A stretch of DNA of 64,000 bases from Yponomeuta sedellus (GCA_934045075.1 OW203724.1:16235143-16299142), one strand, 5' to 3'. Numbered from the stretch's first letter, positions 10,789-21,651 are shown. The notes: generated by a model from the sequence alone, not told the origin. Numbers and translations: made by a program.

Positions 10789-11163
10789 TAAGGTGCTGAT
10801 TTTTATATCCCATTGGTGGCAAGAAAAATTAGAACTTGTTATATAACACGTTTTTTTTTTCAAATAGTAAACCTAAATTTAATAATCTTAACCAGTATGA
10901 AAACAATTTTTAGAACCCTCAGTCTAGAACCTAGGATCAAAAACCTTGGTCTTTAATCGATTTCCGCCAAAAACGGCCATTTTTGGCGGATATCGATTAA
11001 AGTCCTAGGATGTTGATAATACGTTCCAGGCTTTATGTTCTAAAAATTGTTATCACAGATATTAAGATTTTTGATGTTTACTTTATGAAGAAAAAATGTA
11101 GTATAAAACAAGTTATGATTTCTATTCCATTGATGGCGCTAGTGAGCACTCCACAGCGCTTTA
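10789..11163. mobile_element. Snapback MITE, copy 2
   Basis: The central hairpin TTTCCGCCAAAAACGGCC / TTTTTGGCGGATATCG is flanked by AGTCTAGAACCTAGGATC on the left and GATGTTGATAATACGTTCC on the right. The right end keeps TCCATTGATGGCGCTAGTGA. Confidence 0.6.
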
Positions 11164-11174
11164 AGACTAATTTA

Positions 11175-11335
11175 AAAACCTATTTAGAGGCTAAAAATTT
11201 CACCCATGCCGGGATTCGAACCCGCAACCTCTGGCTATCCGTGCCAGGGCTCTACCAATTGAGCCAATGGGCGACTCACGGCATCAGTGAAATTTCGAAC
11301 CTATTTACACTATTCTCTGTATTACGTACTAAGAC
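11175..11335 (-). mobile_element. tRNA-like SINE or foldback fragment
   Basis: On the reverse strand the segment has a tRNA-like B box (GGTTCGAATCC complement GGGATTCGAACCCGC) and the words GCCCATTGGCTCAATTGG. The same unit, in opposite orientation, is at 29,628-29,772. It ends just before the CHORDC1 stop codon. Confidence 0.6.
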
Positions 11336-11343
11336 TAGCTACA

Positions 11344-11577
11344 CTATGAATCTGCGTCAGTAATATTTACCCTACCAATGGACCGCACAGCTTCGACGCT
11401 AGACAAGTCTACTATATCGTCATCGGCTGCCAAAACTGGTTCTGGTTTAGGTTCCTCAGGCTTTGGAGTTGAACGGGGGAAGTCCAGCTTGCTCCAAGGC
11501 CCGGGCTCGGCCTTTTTCAGTTTGATCTCCACTTTGGTACCCAACATTTGCGCCGTGCTATTTTCTACGTTGATCAC
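11344..11577 (-). CDS. mora: CHORDC1/Morgana exon 6 (end of CS domain, C-terminal tail)
   Basis: It encodes [20 protein letters not shown], then [14 protein letters not shown] and an acidic, Pro-rich tail ending DADS-stop. KVEIxxxKAEPxxWxxL is the last strand pair of the CS (p23-like) domain in CHORDC1. The acceptor lies at CAAATTCCAG on the reverse strand. Confidence 0.92.
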   Translation of the reverse strand: MINVENSTAQMLGTKVEIKLKKAEPGPWSKLDFPRSTPKPEEPKPEPVLAADDDIVDLSSVEAVRSIGRVNITDADS

Positions 11578-14500
11578 CTGGAATTTGCGTGGCATTGTTA
11601 GATATGTAGAAAAAAAATCTTATTGTTGGGTTAGGTTAGGCTAGTGTCTCAAAGGTTAATACATCCATCATGGGTCATTTCACACGTTTCTACAATAACA
11701 TGCTTAAAGATATAATAAGCAGGCAAAAGAGTCTTAATTTGTAACTTGGTTATGAGACAAGGCAACGAGTTCTTCCTAGATAACTGATTAGAAAACATAG
11801 TTACCATACCGAAACTCGCTCTGGTCCATTGTCACTACCTTCGTAATGTCATATAACCATTGACAAGGCGGTTTCACTTCCGAACGACTTCTTCTTCTTC
11901 TTCTTCAGGCTATATTAGTCCACTGCTGGACATAGCCCTCCCCTAATGAGCGCCATAGCACAAGGTTGTGCCATCATTGGGGGGTAATACCCATAATCCC
12001 CACGCTGGGCATGCGGGTTGGGGATCGCAGATTGGTGGAATTGTACTGCAGGAGGCGCTGCTGCCCACCCCCCGGTTTGTGTCCTTTAGTCGCCTTTTAC
12101 GACACCCGCGGGGCAGGGGCAGCACCATATTATAGATAATACGCACCCCTCGAAGCTCGAGGTCCAATTCGAAACTTGCGTAGCCCTCCTCACGGAACAC
12201 TAGCTTAGTGCTCAGTCGGATAGGATTCACTTTCACATAGCTGGCGAATGGGTCATATTTCTTGGCATATACTGAGACAATGACATATTCGGGAGTCTGA
12301 TGCCAGTCCCAGCGGCATTTCACTGTGCCGGTCTTTGTGCCCTGGTGAAAAATAGGAATGTATTAAAAGATAAGCCTACACCTTCTAAAAACAATTGTGA
12401 CTCCTCGAAACTGTAACCATTACATAAAGCTTTGAAAATAGGGCTAAGAAATTGAATAACAGAGAAATACTATGCAGTAAACAAATTTTATTTTCAAAGC
12501 AATATTTTTACTAGGTACATGACTTTAGTATCAAAACAAATAACTTTACATTACCAAAAACTAAATATAGAACTATCTGCAATTTTATTTTCTAACATAG
12601 GCTTAGAAATCATTATTTGTCAAAAGCATACAATGTTATTTACATTCATACAAAACTAAATCTGCAAGCAAGATGGTATGCCACAATGACAAGAGCCTTA
12701 ATTGATGTATTGCACATACAGTTCATATGTTAAGGTGAGTTTTTGCAGCTCTTTTACTTACCTCCTTTGTCCACTTGTGAGTGCCAGTAGTACAACCAGG
12801 CTGACTGAGAAATGTATCGAAGTCCGATGTCTTTTTCTGGCAGCATGACCAGAACTTCATGCCTTCATGGAATATTGGGCAACCAGGATGGTAAGTGCAC
12901 ATGGTCTGGTTAGTCTGAGGACCTTCATAGGAGGTGGAGCAGCCTCCATTCTTGCATGTTGTGCCCACAGCTATAACACTATAAGATTCATTGTGATTTT
13001 TATAGCAGTTCTACTTACGTCAGATTTTTTACACAAGTTTGCAATATGTCACTTGTTTTTTTAATTAACCCTTCTAGCGCCACGCGCGCTCGGAAAAAAG
13101 AAAGTTCAAAGGTACCGCATAGTGCAGGGTCATTTCGCACCGCCATTTTTTTGCATCTTTTTTGTGAACACAGTTCCGCATTTCTCAAATTAGAGAAAGT
13201 ACTACGTAATTATTCAATAAGTGTTATATATCACTACAATCTGCATAAAATTCCCTATCCGGTTATTATACTTGTAATGCTAATAAAATTATCAATAAAC
13301 TTACATGATATTCAAATGACGAGATGAATTTCACTATCCACGCCATTTTGACACTACTTTGAACTTTGTCTCACTATTTTCACTAATTACTCATTCAATA
13401 GCACTGAACTAACACTTATAATATGATCTGCATATTATCTATTACTGTTTACACAATTTTCATACTCTAATTCACCAAAATAAAGCTATAAATGAATAAT
13501 TACCAGGAAGAGGTAAAATGACACTGACCGCCCATACAAGCGGCACAATCCGGGCTAAAAGTTCGAGGCTTTTTTCACTTTCTTTTCCATCAAATACAAC
13601 GAAACTATTATTTGAATCATAATCTACACACTTTTCCCAGTAATTTGATATATAACACATGAACAAATACGCAGCGTTGCCTTCTCTAAATAACTTATAA
13701 AACTTTAGCGAGCGGAGCAACTCACGACGAAAACGCAAAATGGCGTCTGACCTAGCAAGCTCATGTGGTTTCGATGATAATTCAATTTTTTTCCACGTCA
13801 CGTCATTTGATTGGTTGGCGAAAGTAATCCTTACTAACCATTGGCCAATAAAACAACAGATATTGTCCATAGAGAATGCACAGAGCATAGATAAAAAGAG
13901 TCCAATCTGAGCGTTGCATAGTGTACATACGTCTGTACACTAAGCGCTTGGGGGATTGCGCGCGGCCGGGCTGATTAGTGTACAGACGTATGTACACTAA
14001 ACGCGAAAAGGGTTAAGTGTCAAGAAAATTAACTCTATGACACAAACTTTAGCCAATGTCAAAATTAATTATCTTTACATCACAGATGTAAATTTTTTTT
14101 ACATCCGTGCTTTAAATTGACAAAACTTAGAGCAGCCACAGAAAAGAATTGAATCTACATTGCATTGTAGCAAGAGACGAGAATATTCATTGGGTACCTA
14201 TTGTAAATTTTAAAATGAAATTTGGTATATTGAGAGAGAAATTACCCATCAGTTATAGCCACAGGCTGCTGGGCGATCTTCTGGACAGACACTTTAAGCG
14301 AGTCAGCAATACGGGCCTCCAAAGTTGTCAATGGAGACTCAAATGATGGCCGAGGTAATTGTGGGCCCACAATGGGAGCTCTGACTTCTATAATTTCTTT
14401 CTTGTCCAACTCTTGATCTAACGCTTTCTTTTCTGGCTCTAGTGGTTTCTGGAAGCGAGTTAGGCTCAATTAGAGAACATTTATTAAACAAGTCTACAGA

Positions 14501-14981
14501 TTTTAATTGATAGGTCAATGAATAATTCTTGACCATTTTATAAATTACAGCTAGAAAATTTAGAAAATTTTACCAGGGGTTTGGTTGGTCGGTAAAGTTG
14601 GAGGACGCGAAACACTAACTTACCGCATTAGAATGTTTAGCTTTAGTGCAACCTTTAATGTTCAGGAACTCGGTGAAGTCCACACTCTTTTTGTTGCAGC
14701 ACGACCAGCCTTTGTATGCGTCATGAAACACTGGGGCGCCAGGGTGAAACTGACATTCATCTGTAAAGTTAATCCATCGTTCTGTTATAAAAAAATAATA
14801 GTGCATATTAGCAGCAGTTGGAATGGTATGCTACTTTATAGTAAGAGGGATAGGCATAATTCAACATGTGAGATGACAATGATCTCGAAAATTCCACCGT
14901 ACCTTTGTCGTTCTTCAAAGGGTCAAACATTTGACCACAGCCACGGTTGTAGCACGAAACCAGTTTGCTATCCTCAGGCAT
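11344..14981 (-). CDS. mora: CHORD-domain Hsp90 co-chaperone CHORDC1/Morgana, whole gene
   Basis: Six exons (14,981-14,903; 14,760-14,624; 14,448-14,246; 12,978-12,762; 12,341-12,147; 11,577-11,344) join to 1,065 bp, giving 354 residues and a stop with no frame conflict; human CHORDC1 is close to this length. Order: CHORD I ([12 protein letters not shown] to GCTKAKHS), a linker, CHORD II ([13 protein letters not shown] to [10 protein letters not shown]), then a CS domain (DWHQT to [11 protein letters not shown]). Each CHORD keeps its paired Cys/His zinc ligands. The family binds Hsp90 through CHORD and CS parts and, in flies and mammals, restrains centrosome over-duplication through ROCK. The gene is transcribed away from blue cheese. 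Introns 3 and 5 contain transposon insertions. Confidence 0.93.
11887..12116 (-). mobile_element. RTE-like repeat copy in CHORDC1 intron 5
   Basis: It has the same landmarks as 1,560-1,813 in reverse orientation (CTTCTTCTTCTTCAGGC end, GTCGCCTTTTACGACACC). Its 5' end lies only about 30 bp from the exon 5 splice donor at 12,146, with GTGCGTATTATC intact between them. Confidence 0.7.
12147..12341 (-). CDS. mora: CHORDC1/Morgana exon 5 (CS domain, first half)
   Basis: It encodes [20 protein letters not shown], then [18 protein letters not shown] and a strand run ending LDLELRG. WDWHQTxxxVxxSVYAK is the start of the CS domain. The donor GGG|GTGCGT is phase 0 and meets VINV of exon 6. Confidence 0.92.
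12342..12761 (-). other. CHORDC1 intron 4
   Basis: AT-rich; no repeat family recognised. Confidence 0.6.
12762..12978 (-). CDS. mora: CHORDC1/Morgana exon 4 (CHORD II)
   Basis: It encodes [20 protein letters not shown], then [19 protein letters not shown] and [13 protein letters not shown]. The acceptor TTATAG|TGTTATAG keeps frame with exon 3 (ITDG/VIAVGTT); the nearer TAG would shift frame. Confidence 0.92.
13069..14012. mobile_element. piggyBac-like MITE flanked by TTAA in CHORDC1 intron 3
   Basis: The 944-bp segment starts CCCTTCTAGCGCC directly after TTAA (13,065-13,068) and ends CGCGAAAAGGG directly before TTAA (14,013-14,016). TTAA duplications and CCCTT-type ends are typical of piggyBac. 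Near the right end TAGTGTACATACGTCTGTAC and its complement form a 24-bp inverted repeat (13,919-13,999) around a GC-rich loop. No transposase domain is seen. Confidence 0.65.
14246..14448 (-). CDS. mora: CHORDC1/Morgana exon 3 (linker)
   Basis: It encodes a charged linker ([20 protein letters not shown]) and [20 protein letters not shown], comparable to the LELKISASLKQAL segment between the two CHORDs in human. The phase-2 donor GG|GTAATT joins exon 4. Confidence 0.9.
14624..14760 (-). CDS. mora: CHORDC1/Morgana exon 2 (rest of CHORD I)
   Basis: It encodes [20 protein letters not shown], then [21 protein letters not shown] chose the acceptor TTTACAG at 14,761 because it gives the usual spacing of CHORD I. 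A second acceptor (ATAACAG) 21 bp upstream would add seven in-frame residues (ERWINFT). Confidence 0.9.
14903..14981 (-). CDS. mora: CHORDC1/Morgana exon 1 (start codon, first CHORD ligands)
   Basis: The ATG gives [20 protein letters not shown] followed by PLKNDK. CYNxGCGQxFDP is the invariant opening of CHORD I. The donor is AAAG|GTACGG. Confidence 0.93.
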
Positions 14982-15411
14982 GTTTAATTCAGGTGAATAA
15001 TCGCGGTTTTTTATAACGAAAATAATAATTGCTCTTGAAATATCCGAAAGGCCGCCGCAAACGCAAATCGCAAATCAATCACAGAGTAAAAGTAAAATAA
15101 AAACACGACCACAGAACTCAGAAACTTTGACATTGGCCACAGACTAACTTTAATACACTCAAAAGGCCCCAGTACACCTTAGCCTGCAATGGGCCATGGT
15201 TTGCCATTCACTGTAGGCCACGATTACTTGGTGTTTACACAATGGCGCATGGCTCATTGCTGTGTGGCAAACCACTTGCGATGGACGTGGAAGTAATTAC
15301 AGCCGCAGCTATTTATTTATTTATTTACAAGTACTACGGCCGAATACTCAAACGTCATTCAAATATTTAAAGGCATCTTAAATAATTGACAAGCCGTTAA
15401 ACACAAAATTC

Positions 15412-16332
15412 GTATACACAAACGTTAGTTAAAAGCTTGTGTTAAATTTAAGTGGAACACAAAATAACTGGCAGTTAAACATCACTCAGCGAAAAATTCG
15501 TATACTCGAACGCAACTTAGCGCGATTTAGCTGTCAAATAGGCTGTCAAATCGAGTTGAGTAGGCGTTACAATTGAAAGTGGTCGCGAGGTCCTTCAAAT
15601 CGTAAATAAGTTTCAATAATCAGTGAACTTAAGTGAAAAACAATGTCCTTATCATCATTATGCTCTTTGTCGGATGAGGAAGGGCCTAATGTGCCTTGAA
15701 GATATGAGGCAAAATTAAATGCTTTCGAGTATTATAATGAAACAAACTTCCATGCGCGGTTCCGGCTGTCGAAAGAGTCCGTCTTTGGACATACAATCCA
15801 ACCAGTTACAAGGCGTAATACATTCATGCAGTCAGTGGACCAAATTTTAATAACCCTGCGTTATTATGCTACTGGCATGATAACACATAATAATAATTCT
15901 CATTCAATTCTTGTTTATATTAATATTTATCAGGGAATAGCTTTTAAAAACCGCAATACCGCAATGTTTTTACCGTGGTAGACTTTTCAAACGTCATTCA
16001 TTGGTGAGTGAGATAGCCCTAACGTTTCATTCTACGACAATATAAGATATTATTATTTCAACATTAAACATTTTGCTTTTTACAAAACGAGGTAATATTA
16101 TTTAGTACAATAATTTAAGTTTGTTTCATAAATCATATTATGATTTTTTGTATTTTTATAAAAAAAACATCGTATTTCATCACAAAACTTAAAATTGATC
16201 AAACAAATTCTGCGTAAATCGGATACACTACGTAAGTTTAAATATTTTGTCAATGAAAACAGACTTGTTATTTATTTGACGGCTTCTCAGCTGATCACGA
16301 TCTGAAATTGTGTGAATGACGTTTGTGTATAC
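15412..16332 (+). mobile_element. PIF/Harbinger-like fragment, innermost insertion
   Basis: GTATACACAAACGT at 15,412 and the inverted ACGTTTGTGTATAC ending at 16,332 bound the segment. It contains a HARBI1-like N-terminal coding relic. Termini and target duplication need alignment to fix. Confidence 0.45.
15643..15890 (+). pseudogene. HARBI1-like transposase N-terminal relic
   Basis: An ATG at 15,643 opens MSLSSLCSLSDEEGP and then hits a stop. In another frame follow FEYYNETNFHARFRLSKESV and VDQILITLRYYATG. The pattern (E/D-rich start, FRLSKESV, then QxLxTLRxYATG) is typical of the Harbinger transposase N-terminus. The DDE domain is missing. Confidence 0.55.
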
Positions 16333-16912
16333 CACTCAATATTTAAGAGATGTTCAAAGGATGATGGGCGTTTTGGTCCTTATGTCCAATCAAGATATGT
16401 CGTTGGATAGCTCTTTTCAAGTGAAAAAATAAATTCTATGAAGACGAATCCGTATGAATTGTCCATTTTGAAATATGCTCGTCGGAAAGTACCATTTTTT
16501 GCTCTAAATAGAAATTAGAAAAATTCATATCTCTGGTTTAACTCAACCGATGCTCATGATTTTTACGAAAATCACATCTATGCATACTCTGTCATAAATC
16601 ATTAGAGCGAGACAGCGACATTGCGCTCTCTCTCCCACTCACGGTCACGGGTAACGCTGGAATTCGGTTTTGACCCCTCTCGCGCTCCGGGACACGGCGC
16701 GGGGGCAGGTATGTTAGGGTGAGGAACGCTTTGCCGCTTGCGCAGGTAGTCAGTCGTTTGCTGATATTGTGTTAAGTGCTACGTTATTACGCTCCTCATT
16801 GTTCACATCGACTTTGACCTTGGCATCATTTTGGACTCTGTTACCCGTTTTATTTGTTGACCGTGGCTTTATATTGGACTTGGGTGCTTAACGATTGGAT
16901 TGTTTCGTTGCA

Positions 16913-18572
16913 ATGGAACGTTACCGTAACTGTGTAATGTGCCGAAGAGGGCTATACCGAGGCAGATATCAAGTACGCGTTCTGTCGGAAGCCTTGACAA
17001 GAACACACGTGGAGCTAGTAACATTTATACAAGAAAACGCTGCTCTGGAGGTTTGTACCTATTGCACTTTTTTTTTCCACTCGATCCTCACTGAACCTTC
17101 GATATAAAAGGAAACCAATTGAAATCATGTGCAACTGCATCCCAGATCTATTCTAGTAGTAAATGAGGTAACGAAGACGTAAAAGTGAAAACCGATTGAT
17201 AAGTGATTCTGGTCGCTTAAAGAACATTCAAGTGATTCCTTTTTCACTTTTACGTCTTCCACGATGTATTTACCACCAAAACAAGGCCTACACAAAACCA
17301 CAACCAATTACTGTGGTTGCGGTTTTGTGTGGTTGTGTGTATGCCTTGTTTTCGTACACACAACTACAGAAAACCGCAACCAGATCTCTGAGAAATCTGT
17401 GAATCTGTGGCATATATTTGACGATTCGCACACCTTCTGACAGAAAAACAAATCCCTCCCACAAATGACCCCCAATGCGTTATTTTGTTAGGTATTTTTC
17501 GGAAACCAAAGTTGTTTTTCTTTTCCTTACATTTTCATATATCATTTTCAGGTCGTGTTTGACAACACCCGAAGAGTATGTTAACGATGCTGGCAAAGAG
17601 CCGAAAATGCGACTAGAGGTCATGCAAACCCTCAACCCGAGCCGGAGCCGCAAGAACAAGCAGAACCGCAAGAACAACTACAACCGCAAGAACAACTACA
17701 ACCGCAATTAGAAGAAATGCTTCATATTCCTGAATATATGAGAGCACCTAATACCGCGACGCATTGTATCTTTCATGGCTGCGCTAATGAAACCCGCCAT
17801 CGAATTCCAAATGTTGTTAAAATCCACGTATTTTCTCAACATAAATTGTATATCCCCGACAGTGCCAGAGTATGTCACGATCACCTTAATGGGAATGATT
17901 GGGATGATTTGCCCCAACATTGCAACATTTCCCATGACTTTACGGCTGCCCACTTCAGGGATGTTTGTGACCTAATGCGAAATGCCTTAAACTCACCCAG
18001 ATTACGTTTTAGCGACCGAGGCATGAATGAAGAAGAAATGCACTTTTGGACTGGACGTACTTATGATGAATTTAATGCCATCTTAGAGCAAAATCCATTA
18101 TTAAGAAATAGAAGTGCAGATCCCAGAACCACTTTGGGCATTTTACTAACGAAACTACGCACAGGAGAACCCAACGCGAGACTTGCGACGTTGTTTAACA
18201 TGTCTCGGAGAAAACTCGAACGCCAGTTGGCCATCGCACGAGAGTGTCTTAGCACTGACTACGTTAGAAACTTATAGAGAAGCTGCTTTGGAGGATATCC
18301 ATGAATATGGGATCCACGAAGATGCGTGGCTGTTGCGTGCACGCATACAGTCCCGACATGTACGATCAAAACAATATTTTTGCTATATATTATTAGACAG
18401 AAATAGTAGAAACATATTACAACATTATTGCACATGTTTGACAGGACGCCGCACGATAGGTTCCTGTGCGCATATTATATCTATTGTGTGGTATTTAGGA
18501 TATGCTAGACATGAAGGCTTTACTGAACCAGCACTATTTTTAAATAACATTATCATGGATGAAACACATTAA
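16913..18572 (+). pseudogene. Internally deleted SWIM-finger transposase gene
   Basis: Exon A (16,913-17,050) encodes MERYRNCVMCRRGLYRGRYQ with a CxxC pair. Exon B from 17,552 keeps frame but has a TAA between VC and RCW (a second Cys pair), then a Gln/Pro/Glu-rich repeat (PQEQLQPQEQLQPQ), a Cys/His patch (HCIFHGCANET to VCHDHL) and MSRRKLERQLAIARECL. At about 18,265 the protein jumps, out of frame, to YREAALEDIHEYGIHEDAWL and a SWIM motif CTCLTGRRTIGSCAH (CxC...CxH), ending at 18,572. From memory, intact relatives carry a DDE_Tnp_4-type catalytic core between these two parts; here it is absent. It cannot be an active transposase. Confidence 0.6.
17173..17330. repeat. Two hairpins in the transposase intron
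   Basis: GAAGACGTAAAAGTGAAAA pairs with TTCACTTTTACGTCTTC (17,173-17,259). ACAAAACCACAACCA pairs with the TGTGGTTGCGGTTTTGT segment that follows. Confidence 0.5.
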
Positions 18573-19333
18573 ACGATAAAACTTACTCTGAACTTGTTTT
18601 ATTTACTTCGATAATAAACAAACAATGATAATATAATAATCAATGCTGATCATTTGTAATTAAAATCGATATACAATGTCGAAAAAATATCAAAAAGAAT
18701 TAAAACAACAGAAAAAAAATTAAATAAAAAAAAACTTTTAACGTATGATTACTCAAATTGGACAGAAAATCGGGACTAGCGCTTCGATTATTCTTATTCT
18801 ACAAAAAAATACCTTTCCAATGACGAATTACTCATTCCGATTGGTGCCAGGACCAGGTTCCATACATTTGTGCCCATCATCCTTTGAATGCCCTTCAACT
18901 GAGTGATCGATTTGACTGACGTTTGAGTATTCGGCCGTTACAGAAGTATGTAAAACAACAAAGTTATTAAGAAAAATGGCGCAAAATTACGGGCTCAGAT
19001 TCATATAAATCTATAAAATGGAAGGTCTATAATTCAAGGTCTATAAGTCAAGATTTATAAAAAAGTAGTTTTATAAAAAAATCATCGCAACAAAAAAGTA
19101 CTGTATGTCTATCCCGGTCAGCGGTTGGTCACGAACTAAACGATGGGCCACTGTGTAAACGTATGGGCCACGCTATTTTTTGGGCACACTTTCTTTGAAG
19201 TGTGCCCAAAAAACCAACAACTGTCCGATTGCGCGCCACAATAGGCAATTGTCCGCCACTACACACCATTGCCCCGAGTACATAATGGCAATGGCGAGCA
19301 GTGGGCTAGCATAGGCCATTGTGTACTGAGGCC

Positions 19334-20260
19334 ATAAAGCATGATTTCAAGTTTTCATTATTTCGTGGCTCACTTTCGATCACAGATATATCTATCTGTG
19401 CTCTCGATACTCAAACCAAAATGACATTTTTTGGCTACTTGGAAGCTACTCGTATCACAGCTCGTATCGAACACATCTCAGATTTTCGTAAAAAACCACA
19501 AATGAAAAGGCCAATTTTTTTCTACTCCGATCGCGCTCTGCTCGTCATAGTGATGAAAAATCGAAAAAACAAACGCCAATAGTAGGAACTCTTGCTTTTC
19601 GTTTAGAAGACGTTAAGTGGCAGTGAGACATTTAACTATGTTTGAAGCTGGGGAAGGTACTATGGTATGGGTTCCATTTCCGTGTGTGACCAATGACTAA
19701 AGACAGCCTGCCTGGGTTGTACGAGTAACTTACTCATTTAATATTACACTGTACCTAACTCATCGCGCCATATATAGATATAGCTCTCCGAACCCTGCAC
19801 GCCGCCTTTACTAAGTAGGTACCTGGTACTGGCATAATACCGGCTCTAGAGTAAATCGCTTCTCCAGCACATGCTGAGTCAATACCATTTTGCACTTGCT
19901 ACACCCACCCACAGCAATAATTGTCTCATGTATTTCATTATGATGCAGGTACATGCCGGTGTCTTTGCATGTTTACTCTGCTTATGTTGTTTTGTTTTTG
20001 TACATTTACGAATATGTGTGGAAGTGTAAATAAATAATTTATCTATCTATGACGCGAGTCGCGCCTTTTAACGTCAAAACAGTAAATTGTCAAATTCTGA
20101 CATTTAATCGTCACAAAATGCGTGAGTGGCGTCCTCGTACTATGCTGAGTCACAATAACATGCAATAACAGCATGAATGCGTGCCTTGCCTACCGTGTAG
20201 ATGCAATGATATAGACGGATTTTACACGTTCAGACTAGCGTCAGTCAATTCCATCAGTCT
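19334..20260. other. Spacer with a possible LINE tail
   Basis: No gene is seen. GTAAATAAATAATTTATC at about 20,027 followed by TATCTATGACG resembles the microsatellite tail of a retroelement. Confidence 0.35.
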
Positions 20261-20517
20261 GGCTGGTTAGACTGACGGCAGACTGATTGTCTTTTCAGTG
20301 GACTGATGAACCAGACTGACGGATGTTCGAATATTTTCATGCTTCATCAGTCTGGCATTAATCCGAGCTTGATCAAGGTCACGGACTGAACTGACGCCGG
20401 ATGAACGTGTAAACTCCGTCAGACGAAGTCGAATATCCGTAAGTCTGGTCATCTGATCCATCCACGGTTCATCAGTCCACTGAAAAGACAATCAGTCTGC
20501 AGTTTGTCTAACCAGCC
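20261..20517. mobile_element. Foldback MITE, 257 bp
   Basis: GGCTGGTTAGACTGACGGCA continuing through GACTGATTGTCTTTTCAGTG is mirrored at 20,455-20,517 with few mismatches, giving arms of about 55 bp. The interior is full of CAGTCTG/CAGACTG words. Confidence 0.75.
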
Positions 20518-20692
20518 CTCCTATTACGTAGCACTGCTATCGAGTGACGCATTTAGACGACTACTAAGTGTCAAAAAACGTATGCATTTGACAGCCGGAG
20601 TAGCTTAAAAAAAGTAAAAATCAACGTCACACAACTCAATGGATACTTACGTAATAATACCCAGACTTATGGAATTGACTGACACCGCACTG

Positions 20693-20996
20693 AGTGCTTA
20701 GTGCGAGTTTTTTAACTACTCGATCGCGTTAACGTAAACTCATATTTCTATGGCATCGAGGAAGCGCCACCTAGCGACAAGTATGGAAATTAAAATTGCT
20801 GAGTGCGAGTTGTAATGGTTAACGTTGAAAAGTCAACACGTTTACCAGCCAAAACACGAATAAACGCGAGTGCGAGTTGTACTGTGACAGCGTTTTGCCA
20901 GTTCGAACAGTTAACTTACTCATACTCACTACTCAATGCTCGATTAACGCGGTAGTAAAGTTATTCGATTGGATCTGTCAAACTCGCACTAAGCAC
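20693..20996. mobile_element. Foldback element, about 304 bp
   Basis: AGTGCTTAGTGCGAGTT and AACTCGCACTAAGCACT close the element. Inner words (CTCGATCGCGTTAACG, TGCTCGATTAACGCGG) also mirror each other. Confidence 0.6.
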
Positions 20997-21450
20997 TCTG
21001 ATCGTGTAAACTTCGTCTCAGACCAGACTTTCTTGTTCTGTGATCGGAGCCATCTACACAGATTATAAAGATTCATACTCGATTCATACTCACTCTACAC
21101 AGATTAAAAAAGCAGAGAATAAAAACAATCAGTCGATAATTTTTTGCCTGTGTGGGCGTACGTTCATCAAAAAATTACATATTTATTATCTAAAAACAGT
21201 AGAAATCGTTGAAATCATGTGAAACTACATACGACAAAAGTTTTTCGCTGAATTGCTACTTACCGTAGACTCTAAATTACCAGTGATCATGTGGAATTAT
21301 GGGGACGTCCGATGTTACAAACCTTTTACGTCAATAAATACTCCAATAGGAACTTAATTCTCCTCCAATTCTCCCTAAAAGTGCTGTGACATGGTGTCTT
21401 GAGACTCCCGGACCATTGTAAAAGTAGTTACCTTAGTTTGTTAAGTCGAG

Positions 21451-21651
21451 ATGAATTTGATGCGCAAATTGCGTGGAACGGCTGCCTCGGCGTCGGGGGA
21501 GCCCGATGGGGGTCCTGCCGGGGCTTCTCACGTCCAACTGGGCCTCATGCACCTCAAGAAGCTATTCGCCGAGTACACACACCCTCCACAACCCCTCACG
21601 GAAGCTGAGAAAGATGACAAACTCTACAATATGCTTCCATTGTTTTGCAAG
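21451..21651 (+). CDS. bchs: blue cheese exon 1 (start codon)
   Basis: The ATG gives MNLMRKLRG, then a Gly/Ala-rich variable patch, GLMHLKKLFAEYTHPP and LYNMLPLFCK. The GLMHLxxLF and KLYxMLP blocks match the WDFY3 N-terminus, which supports this ATG. Donor AAG|GTGAGC, phase 0. Confidence 0.88.

Larger units (their letters stand above)
15338..18936 (+). mobile_element. DDE/SWIM transposon derivative with split left terminus
   Basis: GGCCGAATACTCAAACGTCA at 15,338 recurs as its reverse complement ending at 18,936. Inside, TTCAAAGGATGATGGGC at about 16,352 and GCCCATCATCCTTTGAA at about 18,868 are a second inverted pair that continues the same terminal repeat. The left terminus is separated into two parts by the inner element at 15,412-16,332. 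The element carries the broken transposase gene at 16,913-18,572. Confidence 0.55.
15165..19333. mobile_element. Outer element of a three-deep transposon nest
   Basis: GGCCCCAGTACAC at 15,165 and GTGTACTGAGGCC at 19,321-19,333 are near-perfect inverted termini. Their inner flanks share related words (CAATGGGCCATGG on the left; GGGCTAGCATAGGCCATTG on the right). Everything between 15,338 and 18,936 appears to be later insertions. No clean target duplication was seen. Confidence 0.5.
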
